Source of the DNA: RBG-13-68-16 sp041494245
GTDB taxonomy: Bacteria; Acidobacteriota; Thermoanaerobaculia; Thermoanaerobaculales; Thermoanaerobaculaceae
Reading direction: 5' to 3'
Assembly: GCA_041494245.1 (NCBI GenBank)
Contig: JBGQAK010000014.1
Coordinates: 43,236-107,235 of the forward strand
DNA: 64,000 bases
Shown: positions 25,737 through 34,366 of the stretch, piece after piece
How the letters are laid out: each line of letters opens with the position of its first letter
How positions within the stretch are numbered: position 1 is the first letter of the stretch
Made by a program: the position numbers and the translations under genes
Notes under the pieces: generated by a model
Told to the model about the DNA's origin: nothing
Databases searched by the model: none
What the model saw: the letters and a program-made list of their open reading frames with translations, nothing else

Positions 25737-26045
25737 ATGGACCCCAAGAATCCGCTCATTCAGTTTCTGCCGTTCTTGCTCATCTTCGGGATCTTCTACC
25801 TGCTGCTCATCATGCCGATGAGGCGCCGGCAGAAGAAGCAGCAGGAGCTGCTGTCGAAGCTCACGAAGGGCGATCGGGTCATCACCAACGGTGGGATCTT
25901 CGGCACCGTCGTGGCCGTCGAGGACGACAAGCTCACGCTGCGCATCGCGGAACCGAAGGTCGATATCCAGGTGGCGCGCTCGGCCGTTGCCGGCCTCGCC
26001 AAGGACGCCGGGAGCGTCGACCTGAGCGCCAGCGAGCCAAAGTAG
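25737..26045 (+). CDS. yajC: preprotein translocase subunit YajC
   Basis: A 102-aa protein with one N-terminal membrane helix (FLPFLLIFGIFYLLLIMPM) and the typical RRRQKKQQELLSKLTKGDRVITNGGI segment. It associates with SecDF in the inner membrane. It sits 12 bases after tgt and 9 before secD. Confidence 0.95.
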   Translation: MDPKNPLIQFLPFLLIFGIFYLLLIMPMRRRQKKQQELLSKLTKGDRVITNGGIFGTVVAVEDDKLTLRIAEPKVDIQVARSAVAGLAKDAGSVDLSASEPK

Positions 26046-26054
26046 GAGGATACG

Positions 26055-27614
<1,560 letters not shown>

Positions 27615-27627
27615 CTAGGGGGACGGC

Positions 27628-28794
27628 ATGCGCTTCTTTCACAACACCAAGATCCGCTTCATGGAGTACCGCTGGCACTGGATCATCGCGTCCACCTTGC
27701 TGAACCTGGTGGCGATCGGCCTGATCTTCTTCGGACCCGGCTTCAAGTACGGCGTCGACTTTGCGGGCGGCACCCAGCTCACCCTGAAGTTCAGCGGTGA
27801 CCCGGACCTTTCCCGCGTGCGCCGGTCGCTCGAAGCCCTCAGGATCGGCGAGGTCACCATCCAGCGCTTCGACGAGGCGAGCCTGCACCAGATCCTCGTG
27901 CATGTGCAGAACCCCAAGGGGGAGGAGGGCGACTTCACCGCCCGCATGATCCAGGCCCTCGAGAAGGAGTTCGGAGGCGGGACCGGCAAGCTCGAGATCA
28001 ACCTCCAGGGCGCCGATGCGCTGCGGGACGCGCTGGCCCAGGCCGACCCCGACAAGGCCGGCGGCTCGTTCGATGACCGCCGGGTGCACTACAAGCCGAT
28101 GGCCGACGAGATCCTCGGCCTGCGCAAGCGGGTCGGCATCATCACGGGACCCCAGGAGATCAGCGCCCTCCCCGGGGTTTCATCTGCGGTCAAGAGCCAC
28201 CTCGCCCAGCAGGCCCACTTCGGCGAGTTTGCCCTTCTGGCCGCCGAGAACGTCGGGCCGGTGGTCGGCAAAGACCTGCGCGAGAAGGCGATCTACGCGG
28301 TGTCGTTCTCGTTGCTCGGCATGCTGGTCTACATCTGGTTCCGCTTCAAGCTCCAGTACGGCATCGGCGCGATCGTGGCCAACTTCCACGACACCCTGAT
28401 CACGCTGGGCGCGCTGGTCGTCACCGGGCGTCCCCTCAACCTCCCCACGATCGCGGCGCTGCTAACGCTGGTCGGCTACTCGACCAACGACACGGTCGTG
28501 ATCTTCGACCGCATCCGCGAGCGGCTCAAGCTGGAGCGCGGCAAGCCGCTCATCACGGTCATGGACGAGGCGATCAACGCGACGCTGTCGCGGACCATCA
28601 TCACCTCGGGCTTGACGTGGGCGGTGGTGATGGCGCTGTTCATCTTCGGCGGCGACGTCATCAACACCTTCGCGTTCGTCCTGGTGATCGGCATCGTGGT
28701 CGGCACCTACTCCTCGATCTACATCGCCTCGCCGATCGCGCTCGGTATGTCGAACTGGCTCGAGAAGCGCAAGGGGGCCCGGCGCCGCCGGTAG
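27628..28794 (+). CDS. secF: protein translocase subunit SecF
   Basis: A 388-aa partner of SecD. The hallmark YGVDFAGGTQLTLKF follows helix 1. The C-terminal helices contain VGYSTNDTVVIFDRIRE and TSGLTWAVVMALFIFGG. The periplasmic portion (about residues 50-200) is longer than in E. coli SecF. It is separated from secD by 13 bases with AGGGGGACGGC as ribosome-binding site. Confidence 0.95.
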   Translation: MRFFHNTKIRFMEYRWHWIIASTLLNLVAIGLIFFGPGFKYGVDFAGGTQLTLKFSGDPDLSRVRRSLEALRIGEVTIQRFDEASLHQILVHVQNPKGEEGDFTARMIQALEKEFGGGTGKLEINLQGADALRDALAQADPDKAGGSFDDRRVHYKPMADEILGLRKRVGIITGPQEISALPGVSSAVKSHLAQQAHFGEFALLAAENVGPVVGKDLREKAIYAVSFSLLGMLVYIWFRFKLQYGIGAIVANFHDTLITLGALVVTGRPLNLPTIAALLTLVGYSTNDTVVIFDRIRERLKLERGKPLITVMDEAINATLSRTIITSGLTWAVVMALFIFGGDVINTFAFVLVIGIVVGTYSSIYIASPIALGMSNWLEKRKGARRRR

Positions 28795-28800
28795 GGTAGG

Positions 28801-28945
28801 GCGCCGGGGCCCGGGCACCGGGCACCGGGAACAGACAAAGACCAGAGACGGGGGCCGGTGCTCGCCGGCCCCGAGTGCGTTGTGCGCTTCGCTCGGGGCA
28901 AGGGCCTCGCGTCGGGGCCCGGGACCCTGAACCCGGCCCCCTAGC
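28801..28945. repeat. GC-rich low-complexity intergenic block with hairpin
   Basis: The gap between secF and rel (28795-29013) holds tandem words (CGGGCAC twice, then CGGGAAC) and a perfect 8-bp hairpin, GGGGCCGG-TGCTCG-CCGGCCCC (28851-28872). Further GGGGCCCGGGACC/CCCTGAACCC words follow. No T-tract follows the hairpin. Similar words occur after recA at 6.66-6.71 kb. No ORF is supported. Confidence 0.6.
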
Positions 28946-29001
28946 CACCGGCCACGGACCACGCCTCTTGCTCGCTGGGCGGGAACGCCCTGATCTGGCA
29001 G

Positions 29002-29007
29002 TAAAAT
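29002..29007 (+). promoter_or_regulatory. -10 element of a likely leaderless rel transcript
   Basis: TAAAAT ends 6 bases before ATG 29014. The intervening AACAAA contains no Shine-Dalgarno. This is the strongest -10 match of the set. Confidence 0.5.
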
Positions 29008-29013
29008 AACAAA

Positions 29014-31179
29014 ATGGCGGAGACGATGCCCCGCTTCGAGGACATCCTCGAGATCGTCGCGGGATACAACCCGGACTGCGACGAGGAACTGCTTCGCCGC
29101 GCCTACGTCTACTCCGCCATGGCCCACCGCGGCCAGGTGCGGGTCTCGGGCGAGCCGTACCTGGTGCACCCCCTGGAGGTGGCCCGCATCCTCGCCGAGA
29201 TGCACCTCGACGAGGTGGCGATCGCCACCGGGCTCCTGCACGACCTACTGGAGGACACCTGGGTCAGCGAGGAGGAGCTCGAGGCGCAGTTCGGCGAGCA
29301 CATCACGGGGCTCGTCAAGGCGCTCACGAAGATCACCACGATGGAGCAGTCGTACGCGGCCCAGGAGGCGGCGCAGGCCGAGAACGTTCGGCGCATGCTG
29401 CTGGCCTCGATCGCCGACGTGCGCGTGATCCTGGTCAAGCTCGCCGACCGCCTGCACAACATGCGTACCCTCGGCCATCTTCACGGCGAGGCACGCCGGC
29501 GCATCGCAACCGAGACCATGGAGATCTACGCGCCCATCGCGCACCGCCTGGGCATGGGGCGCATGAAGGCCGAGCTGGAGGACTTGGCGCTCGCCTTCCA
29601 GCACCCCGAGGAGTACCGCCGCCTGACCGAGCAGCTGCGCCAGCGCGAAGCCACAGCCGCGGCTTTGATCGCCGAGATCCGCGTCAACATTGTGAAGTTA
29701 CTCGAGGAGAACTCGATCCAGGCCGAGGTGAGGGGGCGCATCAAGCACCTCCACTCGATCTGGACCAAGCTGCGCCGCCAGGGGATCGGCCTCGAGCGGG
29801 TCTACGATTTCCTGGCGTTCCGTCTGATCGTCAGTACGGTCCCCCACTGCTACGCCGCCCTCGGCCTCATCCACCAGCTCTGGCGGCCCGTCCCCGGCCG
29901 CATCAAGGATTACATCGCGATGCCCAAGCCGAACGCCTACCAATCGCTGCACACCTCGGTGATAGGCCCTGAGGGGCAACCGTTCGAGGTGCAGATCCGG
30001 ACCCACGACATGGACGAGATCGCGGAGCGGGGAATCGCCGCGCACTGGCTGTACAAGGAGGGGAAGGAGCCCAGTCACGACGCTGAGCGGCTGTCATGGC
30101 TGCGGGGCCTGGTCGAGGGCCACCAGGAGAACCCGAGGGACTTCCTGAACTCGCTGAGGCTCAACCTTTACCCGGAGGAGGTGTACACGTTCACCCCCAA
30201 GGGCGAGGTGTTCGCGTTCCCGCGCGGAGCGACCCCGATCGACTTCGCCTTCCGCGTCCACACCGAGGTCGGGCACCATTGCGTGGGGGCACGCATCAAC
30301 GGCAAGCTTGTCCCGCTGCGCACCGCGCTCGCCAACGGGGACATCGTCGAGATCCTCACCTCGGCCAGCCAAGTCCCGAGCCGGGACTGGCTCGAGATCG
30401 CGGTCACGGCGCGGGCCCAGAACAAGATCCGCACCTGGCTCAACCGGGGCGAGAAAGAGCAGGCGATCGAGGCGGGGCGCAGACTGCTCGAGCGGGAGTG
30501 CCGCAAGCTCGGGATCTCGTTCAAGCAGCTGCGCGAGGAGGACCGCCTGAGCCAGATGGCCGCGGAGCACGGCCACGGGAAGGAAGAGGACCTGCTGGCA
30601 GCGATCGGTTTCGGGCGGATCTCGCTGCGCGACCTTCTGGCTCCGGTTGTGCGTACGCGTCCGGTGACGCCGGTGTCAGCCGCCAAGGCGAAGCCCGCGG
30701 TGCCCGAGGGCTCGGTGATCATGGTGAAGGGCCAGCGCGACATGCTGACCTACCGGGCGCAGTGCTGCAACCCGCTGCCGGGTGACGAGATCGTAGGCTA
30801 CATCACGCGCGGGCGGGGCGTGGCGGTGCACGCCGCGAACTGCCCGAACGTACGCAAGCTGCTGTTCACCGCCGAGCGCGAGGTCGAGGTCGAATGGGGC
30901 GGCGTGACGGGGGCGTTCTCCGTGCCGCTCCACGTGAGCTTCGAGGACCGGCCGGGGATGCTCGCAGCGATCTCCCAGGTGACCAACGGGGAGGGCGCCA
31001 ACGTCCGCAGCTGCCACCTTTCGACGCACGAGGGCCAGCTGGGGACTGCCGATCTGGTGGTGGATGTGCAGGGCCGCGAACACCTCGAGCGCCTGCTCGC
31101 GGTGCTGCGTCGCGTGCCCGGCGTCACGACCGTGGAGACCAGCCTGGTGACGCAGCCACGTCGCTTGCGGGTTTTGTGA
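29014..31179 (+). CDS. rel: bifunctional (p)ppGpp synthetase/hydrolase
   Basis: A 721-aa Rel/SpoT-type enzyme. The HD hydrolase domain is intact (AHRGQVRVSGEPYLVHPLEV, TGLLHDLLEDT). The synthetase domain follows (YDFLAFRLIV, KDYIAMPKPNAYQSLHTSV, ERGIAAHWLYKEG). A TGS domain (VYTFTPKGEVFAFPRGATPIDFAF) and a C-terminal ACT domain complete it. It makes and degrades the stringent alarmone, and with both centres intact it is probably the sole long RSH. It stands alone, likely leaderless, and convergent with rpmB. Confidence 0.95.
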   Translation: MAETMPRFEDILEIVAGYNPDCDEELLRRAYVYSAMAHRGQVRVSGEPYLVHPLEVARILAEMHLDEVAIATGLLHDLLEDTWVSEEELEAQFGEHITGLVKALTKITTMEQSYAAQEAAQAENVRRMLLASIADVRVILVKLADRLHNMRTLGHLHGEARRRIATETMEIYAPIAHRLGMGRMKAELEDLALAFQHPEEYRRLTEQLRQREATAAALIAEIRVNIVKLLEENSIQAEVRGRIKHLHSIWTKLRRQGIGLERVYDFLAFRLIVSTVPHCYAALGLIHQLWRPVPGRIKDYIAMPKPNAYQSLHTSVIGPEGQPFEVQIRTHDMDEIAERGIAAHWLYKEGKEPSHDAERLSWLRGLVEGHQENPRDFLNSLRLNLYPEEVYTFTPKGEVFAFPRGATPIDFAFRVHTEVGHHCVGARINGKLVPLRTALANGDIVEILTSASQVPSRDWLEIAVTARAQNKIRTWLNRGEKEQAIEAGRRLLERECRKLGISFKQLREEDRLSQMAAEHGHGKEEDLLAAIGFGRISLRDLLAPVVRTRPVTPVSAAKAKPAVPEGSVIMVKGQRDMLTYRAQCCNPLPGDEIVGYITRGRGVAVHAANCPNVRKLLFTAEREVEVEWGGVTGAFSVPLHVSFEDRPGMLAAISQVTNGEGANVRSCHLSTHEGQLGTADLVVDVQGREHLERLLAVLRRVPGVTTVETSLVTQPRRLRVL

Positions 31180-31190
31180 GGGCGCTCACA
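31175..31190. promoter_or_regulatory. perfect TGTGA-N6-TCACA dyad over the rel stop codon
   Basis: TGTGA-GGGCGC-TCACA spans 31175-31190 and includes the rel TGA. It matches the CRP-type consensus at all ten half-site positions, but its place between two convergent genes (rel and rpmB) fits a transcript-end hairpin equally well. No T-tract follows on either strand. Confidence 0.35.
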
Positions 31191-31236
31191 CTGGAAAACG
31201 CCCATTCTGGGATACCCTGAGTTGAGAAAGCGGCGC

Positions 31237-31431
31237 TCAACGGCTGGCTTTCACCACCTTGCCGGAGCGCAGACAACGAGTGCAAACCTTAAGACGCCGG
31301 GTTCGACCGTCGACGACCGCGCGCGCAGCGTGCAGATTCGGGCGCCATTCCCGTCTGGAGACATTGTGGGCATGGCTAATCCGGTTCCCAAGTTGCCTTC
31401 CTTTCCCGCAGATCTCACAAACTCGAGCCAT
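31237..31431 (-). CDS. rpmB: 50S ribosomal protein L28
   Basis: A 64-aa protein (MARVCEICGKGRQLGNRISH..., RRLKVCTRCLRSGKVVKA), normal length. It is the zinc-binding form with two CxxC pairs. ATG 31431 has GGAGG five bases upstream. A GTTGAG/CTCAAC hairpin (31221-31241) overlaps its stop and may end the transcript. Confidence 0.96.
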   Translation of the reverse strand: MARVCEICGKGRQLGNRISHAHNVSRREWRPNLHAARAVVDGRTRRLKVCTRCLRSGKVVKASR

Positions 31432-31462
31432 GAGTCCTCCATCCTTCACATCCGGGCGGGAT

Positions 31463-31491
31463 ATTCTAGCACTCGATGGGTCGATTGGCAA
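31463..31491 (-). promoter_or_regulatory. rpmB promoter
   Basis: On the minus strand TTGCCA (31491-31486), a 17-bp spacer, then TAGAAT (31468-31463), about 32 bases before ATG. The spacing is ideal for a housekeeping sigma factor. Confidence 0.7.
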
Positions 31492-31514
31492 GGCAGGAGG
31501 CTCACGTAGTGTCC

Positions 31515-31543
31515 TTGACAATGTGATTTGTCGCGGCTACATT
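31515..31543 (+). promoter_or_regulatory. promoter of the pilMNOPQ operon
   Basis: A perfect -35 TTGACA (31515-31520), 17-bp spacer, TACATT (31538-31543). It leaves a leader of about 65 bases before the pilM GTG. TGTGA and TCACA half-sites flank the core but with a 19-bp gap, too wide for a CRP site. It is divergent from the rpmB promoter in the same 184-bp gap. Confidence 0.75.
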
Positions 31544-31615
31544 AGTCACAAAATGATGAGGGCACGTATCCTCCTTAGCGCAACAGGATAAACCGGACAC
31601 AGGGGGCGACAAACC

Positions 31616-32665
31616 GTGCTGCTACGAAAGAAAAAAGGGATCGTGGGGCTGGACATAGGTTCCTCCGCGGTGAAATTGGTGGAACTGAAAGCCGGCAAAG
31701 GTGGCCGGTTTTCGCTTCTACACGCCGGTCATGCCCCCCTGTCCCCGGAGGCGATAGTCGAAGGCACGGTGATGGACTCATCGCTGGTCGTCGATGCGGC
31801 TAAACGACTTATCCAGGAGCAGGGCGTCAAGAACCCCGCCTTTGGGGTTTCCCTGTCGGGGATCTCGGTGGCGATCCGCAAGATCCAGGTGCCGGCGATG
31901 TCCGAAGCCGAGCTTGCCGAGTCGATCCACTGGGAAGCCGAGCAGTACCTGCCCTTCGACGTCAACGAGGTCAAGCTCGATTACGTGGTCCTGAGCGGCG
32001 ACTCCGACAGCGTGGACGTCCTGCTGGTCGCGGCTAAGAAGGACCGCATTGGGGACTACACCGGCATCGTCACGCAGCTGGGGAAGGTCCCGGCGCTCGT
32101 GGACGTGGACGTCTTTGCGCTCCAGAACGCCTACGAGTACAACTACGGTGTCCCCCAGGACAAGGTGCTCGCGCTCGTGAACATAGGTGCGCACATCATG
32201 AACGTCAACATCCTGGCGCGCGGGCAGTCGGTGTTCTGGCGTGACATCGTGTTCGGCGGGAACGCCTATACGGAGGCGATCCAGCGCGAGCTCAATCTGA
32301 CCCGAGAGCAGGCGGAGGCCGTGAAGGCCGGGGAGCAGCTCGGCGACCACACGCCGCAGACCATCCTGGGGGTTCTCAACGGCGTAAGTGAGGACCTCGC
32401 GGCCGAGCTGCAGAAGACGTTCGAGTTCTTCTACACGACCTCCAGCCACGATCACGTGGAGGAGATCACCCTGGCCGGCGGAGCATGCCAGGTGCTCAAC
32501 CTCGACAGCGTCCTCCGCGAGCGTCTCGGGGCGCGCGTCGAGCTGATGAACCCGTTCCGCGAGGTCACGTACTCGGAGAGCCAGTTCCCACCCGAATGGC
32601 TCAACCGTCACGCGCCTGCGATGGCCGTCGCAGTCGGTATGGCGCTGCGGATTTCCGGAGACTGA
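31616..32665 (+). CDS. pilM: type IV pilus assembly protein PilM
   Basis: A 349-aa actin-fold ATPase (GIVGLDIGSSAVKLVELK, LALVNIGAHIMNVNIL, ITLAGGACQVLNLDSVL). It binds the PilN cytoplasmic tail on the inner face of the membrane, linking the alignment subcomplex to the pilus motor. The start is GTG 31616 with GGGGGCGAC upstream. It is the first gene of pilMNOPQ. Confidence 0.95.
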   Translation: MLLRKKKGIVGLDIGSSAVKLVELKAGKGGRFSLLHAGHAPLSPEAIVEGTVMDSSLVVDAAKRLIQEQGVKNPAFGVSLSGISVAIRKIQVPAMSEAELAESIHWEAEQYLPFDVNEVKLDYVVLSGDSDSVDVLLVAAKKDRIGDYTGIVTQLGKVPALVDVDVFALQNAYEYNYGVPQDKVLALVNIGAHIMNVNILARGQSVFWRDIVFGGNAYTEAIQRELNLTREQAEAVKAGEQLGDHTPQTILGVLNGVSEDLAAELQKTFEFFYTTSSHDHVEEITLAGGACQVLNLDSVLRERLGARVELMNPFREVTYSESQFPPEWLNRHAPAMAVAVGMALRISGD

Positions 32666-32670
32666 CGCCG

Positions 32671-33264
32671 ATGATAAAGATCAACCTCCTCGTCGAAACG
32701 CGCGCGGAAAAGGCCGCACGAGCGCCGTTGATCTCGATGGGCGCTGCCAACATCAACAACTACGTGCTGGTTGGTCTGATCATCGTTGGTCTGGTCTTCG
32801 CCGGCCTCAGGTGGTGGAGGCTCAGCGGTAGGCTGAGCGACATCAAGGCCGAAATCGCCACCAACCAGCGCGAGTTCGAGCGGCTCAAGCCGATCATCAC
32901 CGAGGTCGAGACGTTCAAGAAAAAGAACCTGGAGCTCAAGCACAAGATCGAGGTCATCGAGGAGCTCAAGCAGAATCAGTATGGGCCGGTCCGGGTCATG
33001 GACGAGGTCAGCAAGGCCTTGCCCGATCTGCTCTGGCTCACGAGCATGAGCCTGAGGGGCAACGTAGTCGAGGTTTCGGGGCAGGCCCTCAACGAGAACG
33101 CGGTCGCCAACTTCATCTCGAACCTCTCCGCGAGCCCGTTCTTCGCGGAGCCCAGCCTGTCAAACATGACGCAGGACGAGAGGGGCGTCTTCACGTTCGC
33201 CCTGTCGTGCACATTCACACGCGCGCCGCGGGAGGCGACCGTCGCCTCCGGCAAGCGGAGTTAG
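32671..33264 (+). CDS. pilN: type IV pilus assembly protein PilN
   Basis: A 197-aa protein beginning MIKINLLVETRAEKAAR. The short cytoplasmic motif KINLL docks to PilM. One membrane helix (NNYVLVGLIIVGLVFAGL) is followed by a coiled coil and a periplasmic ferredoxin-like domain. ATG 32671 lies 5 bases after the pilM stop; the frame upstream is a shadow of pilM. Confidence 0.93.
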   Translation: MIKINLLVETRAEKAARAPLISMGAANINNYVLVGLIIVGLVFAGLRWWRLSGRLSDIKAEIATNQREFERLKPIITEVETFKKKNLELKHKIEVIEELKQNQYGPVRVMDEVSKALPDLLWLTSMSLRGNVVEVSGQALNENAVANFISNLSASPFFAEPSLSNMTQDERGVFTFALSCTFTRAPREATVASGKRS

Positions 33265-33277
33265 GGGGCTTTGCGAG

Positions 33278-33859
33278 ATGGCAGGCCTCGATCTCGAAAA
33301 CCGGCCCTGGTACTTTGCGGTCATCATCGGTGTGATCATCGCTGGTGGGCTCGTCTGGGCGTTCGAGAGGTTCGTGTTCGCCGACATCCAGAAGGACATC
33401 AACGCGCGCAGCAACGACCTCAAGGCCCTCCAGCAGAAGGTCACGGAGGGCAAGGCGGCGGAGCAGCGCCTGCCCCAGTTCCGCGAGGAGTTCGAGCGGC
33501 TGGACACCGAGCTGCAGCGTCTTCTCCACATCCTTCCCACCGCCAAACAGACCGACGAGCTGATCAAGAAGATCAAGTCGCTCACCGAGAGGGGAAACTT
33601 CCGCCTCGTGAGCTTCCAGCCCCAGGGTTTCATCAAGAAGGACTTCTACTCGGAGTGGCCGGTCAACGTCTCGCTCGATGCGAACTACCACGAGCTGGCC
33701 CTGTTCTTCGACCGTCTCTCCAGGTTCTCGCGCATCATCAACGTGGAGTCAATGGACATGAAGGCCACCAACCGGGCCACGTCCTCCTACAGCATCAGCT
33801 CGTCCTTCACGATGAAGACCTTCATCTACGGTGAGGTGAAGCAGGAAGGAGCACGGTGA
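33278..33859 (+). CDS. pilO: type IV pilus assembly protein PilO
   Basis: A 193-aa protein. One N-terminal membrane helix (YFAVIIGVIIAGGLVWAF), a coiled coil (residues about 40-95), then a periplasmic domain (PTAKQTDELIKKIKSL, FFDRLSRFSRIINVESMDM). It pairs with PilN to form the inner-membrane alignment complex. Confidence 0.93.
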   Translation: MAGLDLENRPWYFAVIIGVIIAGGLVWAFERFVFADIQKDINARSNDLKALQQKVTEGKAAEQRLPQFREEFERLDTELQRLLHILPTAKQTDELIKKIKSLTERGNFRLVSFQPQGFIKKDFYSEWPVNVSLDANYHELALFFDRLSRFSRIINVESMDMKATNRATSSYSISSSFTMKTFIYGEVKQEGAR

Positions 33860-34350
33860 TGATCAGGGGAGCGCTGGCGCTGCTGTTTGTGCTGGTGGCC
33901 GCCCTTTCCTTCGCGCAGGCGCCGCCGCGGCCGAGCCCGAACCCGGCACCCGGCCAAAGCCCGATCGACACCTCCACCGTCGAGCGCATCCTCCGCGGCG
34001 ACGAGGCCGTGGATGCCGGCCAGGGTTTCACCTACGACCCGGCCGGCAGGCGGGACCCGTTCCGCTCGCTGCTCGTACGGCAGACCAAGGAGGACTACGG
34101 CTCGCGCCCGCCCGGCCTGCGCGGGATGGGGATCGAGGAGCTCAAGCTGCAGGGTATCTTGAAGCTTTCCGAGGGGTACGTGGCAATGGTCCAGGGGACC
34201 GACAACATGAGCTACCTGGTGCGGCCAGGTTCGGTCCTCTTCGACGGGACGGTCGAGCACATCGAGCAAGGCAAGGTCGTGTTCCGGATGCAGGTGGCCG
34301 ATCCGAAGAGCCTCAAGCCCTATCGTGAAGTGGTTCGGACACTGCAGTGA
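33859..34350 (+). CDS. pilP: type IV pilus assembly protein PilP
   Basis: About 163 aa with a signal peptide (LALLFVLVAALSFAQA), a Pro-rich linker, and the PilP beta-domain starting at AGRRDPFRSLL with LKLQGILKLSEGYVAMVQG and LVRPGSVLFDG. It has no lipobox cysteine, so unlike many PilP proteins it is probably not a lipoprotein. It bridges PilN/O and the PilQ secretin. ATG 33859 overlaps the pilO TGA; GTG 33856 is one codon earlier. Confidence 0.9.
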   Translation: MIRGALALLFVLVAALSFAQAPPRPSPNPAPGQSPIDTSTVERILRGDEAVDAGQGFTYDPAGRRDPFRSLLVRQTKEDYGSRPPGLRGMGIEELKLQGILKLSEGYVAMVQGTDNMSYLVRPGSVLFDGTVEHIEQGKVVFRMQVADPKSLKPYREVVRTLQ

Positions 34351-34366
34351 TCCTTTGGGGGTTGCG

